From NCBI GenBank assembly GCA_950295325.1, contig OX485806.1, forward strand, positions 9,300,001 to 9,364,000: 64,000 bases of DNA. The letters are read 5' to 3'. Below the pieces are notes generated by a model. It was not told the origin of the DNA. It searched no databases and saw only the letters and a list, made by a program, of their open reading frames with translations. The stretch is from Polytrichum commune. Taxonomy: Eukaryota; Streptophyta; Polytrichopsida; Polytrichales; Polytrichaceae. Of the stretch, positions 13,230-23,534 are shown piece by piece (the first letter of the stretch is position 1; every line of letters starts with the position of its first letter). The position numbers and the translations under genes were made by a program.

Positions 13230-13820
13230 CAAAAAATGGACATGTTCCTTCTCATACAATAGTCTCAGTTCCACATCTCTTTCTGCATTGGCTTTGGAGG
13301 CTCAATTGGTGACCTCAACACCATCAATCCATCAACGGTCTAGGACAATGCCCTTTGTGGAGCTAAATGACTTTGGGGACTTGCATCCTTCACGTTGAAT
13401 GAAACTTACATTAGATTCAAACCTAACACAATGCATTGATTAAAATTTGTAAATTTGTAAATTGAGCACACGACAATTTTGAATTTTATCGTGGCATATC
13501 ACAATCAAATAGAGTGAGTTATTGTTGCAGTTGATTCTCTTTGGTTTGGACATCCTACATCAATTAGATTCAAGTTTGTTTGTTTTTGTTTTTTTGTTTT
13601 TCTTCCTTTCAGTTCCAAGGTTGAGTTTCCATGGGGGGTCAATCACCTATTGTTTAGTTGGCACCCACTTAAAAAGGTTGGAGGTTTTCAAGTGATGAGT
13701 GGTACCGTTATTTTATTAGTCCAGTGCAGTCTTCTACTAGTCTAGTGGGTGAATTGACTAGTGTCACAACCCAAACCCACTCTTAGTTTAAAAGGCGGTT
13801 TGTTAAGTAACAATGGTGGT
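13230..13820 (+). repeat. Degenerate direct repeat, member 2
   Basis: The first half matches 10190-10440. The second half, with 'gttgattct', 'acatcctacatcaa', 'tttccatg', 'ggcacccactta' and 'gaggttttc', matches 14640-14900 in the same order. A composite of two old repeats is likely. No coding capacity is seen. Confidence 0.45.
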
Positions 13821-14559
13821 CACCAAGCGTAATGTACAAATTAGTCCACTTCCTTCGATATACCTAAGTGCAGAGCACATGGCATACACCCCACTATACC
13901 CGGACCCATTGCTAATGGAGTCACCCCCACTCAAGGTCCTTGGAACATGGCTCAAACTCCTTGCAAACTACAATTTCCACACACTGGCCTCGACACTATC
14001 AATTGGGAGTTTGGGTTATGCCCTTACCAGTGCGGGTTGCCAAGGAATTCAAATGGATCAAGTGAGGATAGTCCTGGGAGTGTGGAAAATCCTAGGACAC
14101 AATCTCATAACTTCATTGCATTAATTCACTCAAATAAGCTTTTGGTCCTTCATGTAGGCGCCCCACCTCACCATCGAATAATGGAATGTCCACTCCAAAG
14201 TGAGGTCACTAACCACTTTTGAGGCTAATGCTCTTTGTAGGCTTTGACCAGCTCGGTAGGATGTGTCCTTTGCTTGATCAGGTGGTTGTTTACATAATTG
14301 GAAAGCCCTAGAAAATAACTTTTCAAATTGCTTGAATTTGATAAGATGTCCAAATCAATAAGAAATCAATTAAAAACATGTTGCCTCCTCTAGGAGGCAA
14401 TATGACACTCCTTTTGGGTCAACCCCCCAAACTAAACCTTCGTGAGGCTTAATGTGGTCCCTTAGCACTTCTTTAATGTCACATGTGCACTTAATAGCCA
14501 CCCCTCCATATGGGTGGCCATTGCCTTGTCGCCTTGTAGACTTGGGCATCAACCCAAGG

Positions 14560-14960
14560 TTCACGATGGCAAACGACGTGTTGGATCACTCCAAATAGCG
14601 GTGCTCCAAGTAGAGTGTGTAAACTTACACATGGTGGCAACTATGTGAAATTACATGCATGATGGGATTGATTATGACTTCTGTTATGACATGTCCCAAT
14701 CACTTGAAACGAGTTGATTCTTTTATGGAATTTGTTAATTTTGACAACCTACATCCACTAGTCTCAACAATATAACTTTTTGCAAATTTAAGTGTGGATT
14801 TCCATGAAGATCTATTCAACCATAATTCCAGTGCCACCCACTTAAATGTTGAAGGTTTTCGTGTGATAAGAGGTACTACTTGTTAATTACTATAGTGTGG
14901 TCACCCACTATTATTTTGCACACTATTCCGGAGGATGAACCTCCACCCTTTTGCTCACCA
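14560..14960 (+). repeat. Degenerate direct repeat, member 3
   Basis: It shares ordered words with 13440-13820: 'gagttgattct', 'acctacatccact', 'gatttccatg', 'gccacccacttaaa' and 'gaaggtttt'. It lies about 1.2 kb downstream of its partner. Confidence 0.45.
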
Positions 14961-16810
14961 TGTAGACCATTACACTAACGCATGGTGGTTATAAATGATT
15001 TTCCGTCTCTTATTCATTATAAAGTCTAAGTTTGTTGATGGCTTAAGGACGGAATGCACTGCCATGTGGAGGTCAATTCAAGGAGAATACTCTCTAACAC
15101 AATAAAATGTATGGGAGATGTAAAACTCTTTCCAATTACTCGACCACATTAATGAAGTGTGAATAATGGGTGAGCGGAGCCTAGAGGACACGGAAACTCA
15201 CCCTAGAAGACATAATTTGGTGTCCGAGTTGCCCTCAATGTGTGGAACATTTTATACCTCATAAATGACACATGGCAAGTATTACGGGAGGTGTATTGCT
15301 GATAGCCATGTTTGATGATGTTTAAGCCACTTTGTTTCAAACAACACGAGTAAATGCTTCTTAGTGGTGTGCCTCCTCGTTTGTGAGGTATTGTTGGGTC
15401 ATTGTCAAGGTCAATCTTGTTCTAGTTGTGTTTGCGTGTTTAGCCTAAACAATTGTGACTATATGTCAACAATGACAAACATGTTCCTTTTCAATCGTGG
15501 GCACAACTATAGCATATACAACAATCTTCAATATAATATGTCACAAAATATGTTTATTGAATGTTGATTTTCAACATGTGAAGCAAGTCAATACTTAAGA
15601 TAGGATTCTTAGTGAATGGATTGTTTTAGCGACACCATCAGAACTCTTTAACTTGATAATTTATATGCATGAAATAATTCTTCAAAATAAAACTAGTATG
15701 CATTATGTGTTTTTGGACATACTATGGTTGTGCACTTGCCCAATTTTGATACAATTCTTTAGTTGTCACATTAAATGATGAGATTTGTTGACATGCATAT
15801 TGCTATGTATCACTTTTTCATGATAAGAATTTGTACGTAATTGGCGTCCATCTCAAATGTTCAAGATATCATAAGCACTCGATATAACACAGTAAGACCA
15901 CATACATTATGTATGCATAACATTGCAAAGCTCCATATGCCACCACTTACCCCAAGGAGAAGAATAGCCGGCCAAGGAGTTGGGAATAAATATGTTGTGA
16001 TTCTCAAAAACAATAATGTCAATGCCGGGGCAAGGGCCCCATGGAACATGACATCTCCTTTTTGATTTAAAATGTGGTGTGAGGGAGGACAAGGCTCAAT
16101 ATTGTTTGTGCGCCATGAAGAGCCGCCCCTTTCAAAATTATTCAACGTTTCTGGTCATGGTGGCCTTGTATATGTTTTGATGACGACAAAATACCTTGTT
16201 TCATTTGTCTCCAAAAAAAAAGGTAAGGAAATCCCACGCCAAACTTTGGGTTTACTTATGAATGGGGATAACCGACCGTTAGTTACTATGAAGCGGTTGA
16301 GGGGCTGATCACACCGGTCAATTTAGACATCAACTGTCGGCACCTCTGGCTATAATAGTGTGAAACATGGTGGACCGACATCTATTTCTCAACATAATCC
16401 CCAACAATTTCACGGCTGGAATTGGATGAAATTTTTGGTGTGATTGGGGCATGAGTTTGAGAAATGATTGGTTGAAGTTCAAGGCTCCATGAAAATCACC
16501 CATCATTGTAGACAAATCTATGGAATATACCTCAACTCAATCAAGAAATCCCAAAGAATCACAACAAGTAATTGGTTGGACTTGGAACCACTAAGATCTT
16601 GAGCATTGTCAAATAAGATTTTTGGGCACAATCAATCAAGATCCCGGTGTTTCCAAGTGCGCGACCGGTTACATGTTGTGATCTCCGGGTTCTTCTTTAC
16701 TAATTTGAGGTATATTCCATATATTCCTCTCAAATGACCGGTAACTTTCCCTTGAAGGCTTGAATTTCAACCAGTGATTTCTCAAACTCAACCACTTCAT
16801 CCGTTTGTAA
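14961..16810. other. Gene-free stretch
   Basis: No protein-like frame, tandem array or identifiable element could be seen. Confidence 0.4.
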
Positions 16811-17142
16811 CTACACTAAATAGGATATTTAGTGTTTGATACACTAAATACGAATGCATACACTAAACATCAATAACCCTATGAAAGTAAGTAACATTAA
16901 ATGTAAACTCAAACACTAAACATCGACTATGGTAAGACGTGGAAGTTACATGTTTGAATTTAGTGTAAGTAAGGATATGAAAAAAAATGATACAATAAGG
17001 GAGGTGACAGTAGGGGGGAAGGTAGTGGCACATTTATGACAAACACTAATTATCAAGGAATTGAAAATTAACATTGAGTAGGGTAGGGTGATAACAACAG
17101 TAAATATAATCAAACACAAAATAAATACCCTATTTAGTGTAG
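16811..17142. mobile_element. Family B MITE (332 bp)
   Basis: It starts CTACACTAAATAGGATATTT and ends with the inverse, ACCCTATTTAGTGTAG. Several further 'acactaaa' words lie inside, so subterminal repeats are present. There is no coding region. The family shares its termini with the elements at 19371, 20053, 54691 and 57416. Confidence 0.75.
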
Positions 17143-18387
17143 GGGTCCGTTTCTCTCCGTTCATTGATCTTGACATATTATACCCAAAAATCCTCCCGAC
17201 ATCGATTTTGTGTGTGTTTGTGAGTGCAGGTGACTAGATAGATAGACGTGAGTACGGAGTCCCTCTTCACACATCATGCTCGAGGGTTGCGTGGGAAGGA
17301 CACATGGAGACACATAATGTCCTTGGTAGGTACATTCAAAGCTCCGGCACCCAACTTTGAAAGTACACTCGATAGTCGTATTAGTGTGGGTGGGTGGGGG
17401 AATTAGTGTGGAAATAATTAGGGTGGTGGGTCATGCTCCTTTTCTAGTGAAGGCGGAATTAATGTGGGTTCAAGACCCCGGGTCTTCCCCTAATTCTCCG
17501 TGAAGACTTCCGGCCGGCCAACACATTGAGTATTCTTTACAGGACAAAAGTAGCATCAAATAGAATAATCAACCACGTTTGGTTTTTTTGAAAACGATTG
17601 TTGAGGCATGTGCTATTTTTTTTTACTAGAGATTTAGCATGGGTTGAAAATTAATGTGGCCCACGTTAATTCTTATTAGCACGGGCTTTAGAAAGTTAAT
17701 GTGGCCCACAATAATAGGACTATATAGTGTAATTTACTCATTTTTATTGCAGTTCGTGAAAGTTGTCTTCATAGTTGGAGGGGTTATAGGCAAGGTCACC
17801 AACTACAGTTATTAGTGGGATTTTGTTGCCACAATTTTAGTTCATTGACCATTATATATGTAGAGGTCGAGTTGCCTCGGCGTGGGTCGTTCCAAATTTC
17901 CGTTTTCATGTTAGAAATGAAGTTGAGATGGCTACTCACTATGGAAATCACGGTTCTTTGTTGTCGGTTTGCGTGCACTAGATGGATTTATGATCTACTA
18001 CACTAGTTGAATGTTAATCAATATTCATAGATGTCAAATCCGTCTGGTGGAAGAGAACTACACTAAAATAACCATATTAGTGTGGGTGGAAAATTAGCTT
18101 GGAAATACTTAAATGCGGGCTACACTAAGTTTCTTCTAGTGAAGGTGGAATTAGCATGGGTTCAAGATCCCATGTCTTCCCCTAAGTAAGAAAACTACTA
18201 AGAGTTTATAAAGCCATGAATTTCAAAAACTAGGTGTCAAAAGACATGTTGAAATATGACCAGCCCGTCAAAAGACCAATGATGTAAAAATTGACTGTCA
18301 CATGAAAGGCAAAAACGTTTGTCAACTATGAACACTCATAGGGTCAAGCCAAATGTGCCCTTTCTAAATAGTATTGACTTTCTACAG
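17143..18387. repeat. Pair of diverged direct repeats, no gene
   Basis: 'ttagtgtgggtgg ... tctagtgaagg.ggaatta ... gggttcaaga.ccc.tgtcttcccctaa' occurs at about 17380-17510 and again at about 18078-18190. The pair flanks 'aatgtggcccac' words near 17650-17710. The element type is not recognised. Confidence 0.5.
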
Positions 18388-18595
18388 TTAAGCATGGCTT
18401 GTGTGAAGATACATGTGATTTGCTCCATCCAAGTTCGGGAGCATGTGAGTGTCCAATTAAGATGGCAACATGTGAACAAGGACTTTAAGCTTCCATGGAA
18501 ACCGATGTAATTCCAATCCTAGCAGAAGGGAGCCCCACGTACAAGACAATCTCATAGGCAGAGAGACTCTGACAAAAGAGGAAGAGGATTTGCTA

Positions 18596-19369
18596 CACTC
18601 GGACCTCGTTAATAGGACACTCGTTGTTTATACGACACCCTCGATAATTACGACACATTCTTGCAAGACCAAACTTTTGTGGTCCAAAACTCCCTCTTTT
18701 ATACGACCACGACACTCGATAATGTGACGTTTAGAATCTCCGTTTTGTCATACTAAAGAGGTAGTTAATGCTTAAGTTCTTTTCATCTATGCTATGTACA
18801 TCTTAAATGCATCCATTTTCACTTGGGAACTACTTGGGAACTTCACTTACCATTGGGAACTTAATGAGAATTAGGGTTACTAGTGTAGAATGGACATGGG
18901 TTAGGGTTAGAGTGGCCTCCTGCCTAGTATGTTGCCTTGTGCACGGGTGATATAGTATCACTAGTATCTTGATGTTAAACGTCATGCATCATTGTTGTCT
19001 AGTTCCTTATTAGAGAACTCTTTATATTATGGTGTTAGTGAAATTATGAGTTTTCAAAAGTTCGTAGGGAATTTAGATATGATGACAATTGCTAACTTGG
19101 GTAGGCAACACCAGAGATCTTTGGACACTTATTTCAGGAGTTCTTGAGAATATTTGTATTTGTCTGGAGTTACAAGTTCTTATATCATACCATCTATATT
19201 GCTTAAACTTGTTGTATGTATATTTTAAAGCTCATATTATGTATATTTTTGTATTCCCTCGATAATACGACAACTTTACGCCATTTGTCATATTAATGAG
19301 AAGACGGCACCTCGATAATACGACTTTTTTTGTGTGTTTCCCAAATGTGTCATACTAAAGAGGGTGAAC
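18596..19369. mobile_element. Non-autonomous DNA element with iterated ends, in a ProDH exon
   Basis: The left end reads CCTCGTTAATAGGACAC and the inverse of the right end reads CCTCTTTAGTATGACAC. Subterminal words 'cctcgataatacgac' and variants are iterated at both ends (18612-18730 and 19255-19335). Such arrays are known from pogo/mariner-like and other TIR elements, but the superfamily is not settled. The interior has no transposase frame. Confidence 0.6.
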
Positions 19370-19370
19370 A

Positions 19371-19768
19371 TTACACTAAATATGATATAGAGTTGTCATA
19401 TGGTATTTTATGTCACTATGGTAAACTTTCCAGATGACACTTCTTATGAATAAGTGAACAAAGATTGCCATGCATCATGATGGATGAGTTCATCCATTGG
19501 CCAAACCCCTACCCTCTCTTCTCTTGTCGGCAACTTGTGATGAAATATTATCATGGATGATTGAAATTTGGGTGAGTAATCACTTGGTAAGTGACAATAA
19601 CTGCAACACCGTAAATCTGTAATCCCCCCTACAAAAGCTTACAAGGAATGACAAAAATAACGTTGGGTTAACATTAAGTGCTAATGACACTAGCTACACC
19701 GCGGTTTACAATTAATATTGAGCAAGACAACTAGAATTGGTGACAGTAAATATCATATTTTAGTGTAG
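19371..19768. mobile_element. Family B MITE in the ProDH pseudogene
   Basis: It begins 'ttacactaaatatgatat' and ends 'atcatattttagtgtag'. It lies directly beside the preceding element, and together they separate two halves of one ProDH exon. The inner sequence ('ccgcggtttacaattaatattgagcaagac') places it in the orientation opposite to the copy at 20053. Confidence 0.8.
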
Positions 19769-20052
19769 TTCTTGCCCATGAGCATCTTATCAAAGCTCTG
19801 CCAGGAATGTGGAAAGTGAAGTTTATTTTTTTCTTTTGGTAGATGCCGAATACTCTTCGATTCAACCAGCAACTGATTATGTAATTAGTGTTGCTGCTTG
19901 TAAATTCAACAAAGGAGATCATCCTCTAGTATACGGCACCTTGCAAACATACTTGACTGATTCCTTTCAACGACTCCATCTGACCGTGAAAGGGTCACAT
20001 GAACAAGGACTCTCCAGCAGTGTGAAAATTGTTCGATGAGTGAGAAAAAGCA

Positions 20053-20355
20053 CTACACTAAATACAATCTGTACTGTCTCCAATTCTAAGTGTCTTGCTC
20101 AATACTAATTGTAAACCGTGGTGTAGTTTAGTGTCACCAACACTAATTGTTAATCCAATATTATTTATCATTCCTTGTAATCTTTTGGATGGGTGATTAT
20201 AGATTTACAGCGATGCAATTACAATCACTTACCAATTGCTTTTTCATACAAATTTCAATCATCCATGACAATACTTCACCACAAGTTGCTGAGAAAAGTT
20301 TACCATAGCAACATAAAATACATACCATATGACACTACATATCATATTTAGTGTA
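20053..20355. mobile_element. Family B MITE, inverted partner
   Basis: It begins 'ctacactaaataca' and ends 'catatttagtgta', with the inner 'attgtaaaccgtggtgtag' in reverse orientation to 19371-19768. It sits between two ProDH blocks, exactly where the family's conserved stretch after KLVRG is missing. Confidence 0.8.
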
Positions 20356-20615
20356 GCTGCCTCTTTGCAAGCACCTTCTCCAATTCACTCAAATATTGAG
20401 GAAACACACCGATGTTACAACTCATGTGCGAGCATTCATGTTAGAGCAAATAAGCTCAAGGAATGCGTATGTGGTGGTAGCCACTCATAACATGGCCTTC
20501 GGTATGAACCCTAAATTTTCCTTCCAAAACAAGAAAGCCGACACTCATTCACATAAGCTACATGGATGGGCTTACATAAAGACCCAAGCCGAATATCCCT
20601 CTGTAACGTGATGAG

Positions 20616-21160
20616 ATGGCCTTATTTTGCATAACGTACCCCACATATTTCGGAGTGCAAATACGTTTTTGGACAGGGCATTACGTTTCTCAAGCAATCA
20701 TAACCATCAAAATGAAACCACCTCAAAGCCAAGTTCCTACAGGTTTCGCTGTATCTTTGTAGCGTCGTCAATACGCCTAATCAACTTGACAGATTGTATT
20801 GCCCTTTGTATTTTGTAAAATAATTTGCTGCAATTTACGTGTTGCAATCGCGAAAAGACGTGGGGCGGCTTGTTTCACTATCTTTCAAACAATAGACTCT
20901 TTGACTATTTTTTGCTTGTGCTAGTGCCTTTTCCGAACCCCATCATTATTTCATTTCCTGCACGTAAAATAACTAATCTTCAATATCCAAAGACTTCATT
21001 TTTGGATTACGGATGTCCTTTGACCTTCTTTATGTTCGGTAATGCATTAGGGGACTTCATTATGAGGAACATGGACACCTATGCTCAGCTATTGCCCTTA
21101 TTCGCCACACAATGCACTTCCCCAAATGCACTTCCTATTACAGAATTCATCACTCCATGC
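20616..21160 (+). repeat. Dispersed repeat in a ProDH intron, copy 1
   Basis: 'tacgtttttgga.agggcattacgttt', 'ggtaatgcatt', 'aggaacatggaca.ctatgctc' and 'ccttattc' recur in order at 32680-32915. Both copies follow a family B element. Ends and class are unknown. Confidence 0.6.
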
Positions 21161-21590
21161 TGGGTACTTTTGTGTGAACACTGACTACTTCCAGTGAGGA
21201 GGCGCATTCTTCTGTGTGGCATCGCCATGATCGATAATTGGGTTGCCAATTTATGTGAAGGAGTTTGCTGTTATTCACTGAGAGATCAGTTTGAAGGTTT
21301 GTGTGGAGCTTTTGAGAGATGATTCATGACAAGCCGTAACTGTTGATTTGCAGGCCGGGCAGCAGCATCAAAATCGCAAGCATTAGGGATGTCACCAGGT
21401 AACCCACGGTTGCAATTTGCACAGCGGAAAAGGGTGGCTGATGTCCTTTCCATGTCATTGACACATGCTGGATTCCAAGAACAAGATGTTGCCGTTTGGA
21501 ACCGTTCTGGAGTTCATTCCCTACATTGTGAGACGTGCAGTGGAAAATCGTGGTCTTCTGTAGGTGCAGTGATATGAAAATCTGACACTC

Positions 21591-21645
21591 TCTTAGATAC
21601 CTAATCTCCGGAAGCTCAGAAACATTCTTGAGTAGCCTTTTGTGT

Positions 21646-21676
<31 letters not shown>

Positions 21677-23534
21677 AAAAGTGGATAATTCTTAGGTAAT
21701 CCGGATAACCTCTGAATGATTCCATTCGCGCACACCACTTCAATTCAATTCAAGCTTGGTGGATGAATGGGAGAAGGCTTCATGTCTGAAGAAGATAGGC
21801 AGCAATGAGGTTATTGTCCAATGACGAGACTTTAATGCCAATTAACTATACTTGGTATTCATACATGATGCAATCAAGCACCTTGGTTCCTGGAAATTTA
21901 TTCTTGAACCTAGCACAGAAAGTAAGCGTTCTTACGAGGCTCAAGAATTTCATGAGATTTCCCCAATTCACAACCAACACATACATGACTTCACGCGGGG
22001 AGGTGGCCACCTTGAGATGGTGAGCAACACGTCAATGTTCATGTTTGTCTCTTCTTGTTTTTGGCCAATGGTACCCGATGAACGACTCAATTGAGCTTCT
22101 TCAAATTTTGAGGTGGGCAACTTGAGATTGTGACCTCGACCAAAACCGAGAAGAGACAATTCATTGATTACAGATTGTTCAAACGAACGGAAAAAAGAAA
22201 AGGAACAGAAGAAAACCAGCACCACATGGAATGACACCACACATAGTACCAAACATCGGAACAGAAAACCTCCCTGGCTTATAAATCGATGGATGTCCAG
22301 ATTGATACCTCAATCTACCAAACCCAAACTCGCGTACCTTCTTCACACTCAAAATTCGTTCAGGCCCGACACTTGTTACCAACTCCAAGCCTACCTTCGG
22401 AGCAAAACAGCAATGTAGGCTCCGAGACTCCAAATTCTGTTGCAATCCAACCTCGTGGATCTTCCACGCGGTTCACTTGTGCAGAGAAAGTGACTTTCCT
22501 GTTATACAAATTGAATTGACTTGGATTGTATGTGAACACGACCCTAACAAAAGGAGAGGAATAGGAACAAGAGAAGAACTTTTAATGGACGTCTGCACAT
22601 GACACGGTGAACATATTGTCAATATTTAAAACCTCATGTTTTCATTACTCGGACTGCGTCTTCCAGTAAGGAATTGAATGCACGCAGACACACTGAAACC
22701 TTTTTAATGCACTGCTAGGTGATGATCTACAATCCTGCTTCACTTCAGAAAAGAAAGCTTCACATTTGATGTACCATAAATTAATCAAGAGAATCCTCAA
22801 GGATAAAAGTAAGCAGGGCGTATAAAATACTGATTGGCAATCTAGACAACCTGGAGCTTCCTTGAATTGCTAGAAGATGTTTCGTTGATTACTGTGAAGG
22901 AAGAGTACCTGAATCTATTGTGAATTGAGGCAATCTTCAGTTACTGAAAATAATCTTCAACCATTGCTTCTGGCAGGCTCTGGACGTGGTTTCATGATAA
23001 GGTGCAAGGGCCATTGTGGCCACACTCCAGTTACGATTTTGGCTGTTGAATGGGATTAGAAATCATCCCATCCAGGTAGCAACTGCAAATCACGAAGGTT
23101 GTCCTCATATCAAGTGACGGGGCTGATGCAAAGCTCGCAACCTTGTTGTCGATCCCATCTACCTCGCTGATCACTGGACGGAAGAATCTTGGCATGTTAC
23201 TGAGGCCACTTTAGGGCTGCATTCTTTAACTCCTGTGAAGAATTGTTTTGATTTAAATGTGAATTAGGGCCATCTTCAGTTCCTGTGTTGTGAGTTCGTT
23301 GTGAAAGAGGAATAATTCCACGTCGGGTAGAATTATACACATGCTCTTTAGAATAGATTGTCACTCTGTTGCATTCGATAGGACACAATCACATTGGAAA
23401 ATATGTGTATAACATCCACACAATCGAGTGAGTGTGGCACATTGGAAGTTGATACAGATTCCATTCCGCCCTAATTCTCGCAATAAGTCATACGCACATG
23501 GACTCGAGACATGGAAATGCACTACCAATCATGC
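21591..23534. other. Gene-free stretch with CT microsatellite
   Basis: A (CT)n tract spans 21647-21672. Positions 23120-23420 share ordered words ('gaagaatcttggcatg', 'gccatcttca', 'gttgcatt') with 26940-27200 in the same orientation. No intact frame is seen. Confidence 0.5.

Larger units (their letters stand above)
18388..21590 (+). pseudogene. Proline dehydrogenase (ProDH) pseudogene, transposon-disrupted
   Basis: ProDH is the mitochondrial FAD enzyme that oxidises proline to pyrroline-5-carboxylate. Its conserved blocks occur here in the right order. At 18388-18506: VKIHVIC, LRWQHVNKDFKLPWK. At 18566-18595: LTKEEEDLL. At 19771-20036: AHEHLIK, LCQEC, VDAEYSSIQPATDY, NKGDHPLVYGTLQTYL and VKIVR. 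At 20356-20501: PSPIHSNIEETHRCYNSC, then AYVVVATHN. At 21354-21560: GRAAASKSQALG, NPRLQFAQ, LPFGTVLEFIPYIVRRA and ENRGLL. The join from 20501 (gtatg donor) to 21354 (ttgcag acceptor) keeps phase. Damage: a 1.17-kb composite insertion between LL and AHEHL; frameshifts near 19805, 19825, 20445 and 21485; a stop at the end of the VKIVR block where a splice donor is expected; and loss of the segment just after it, where a MITE sits. The 5' exons were not found and a tentative DRQ remnant lies near 21800. It is almost certainly dead. Confidence 0.88.

Noticed and set aside
18140..18175. 'gggttcaagatccca' as a possible tRNA T-arm
   Set aside because: No acceptor, D or anticodon stems at tRNA spacing; the same words occur in its repeat partner at 17480.
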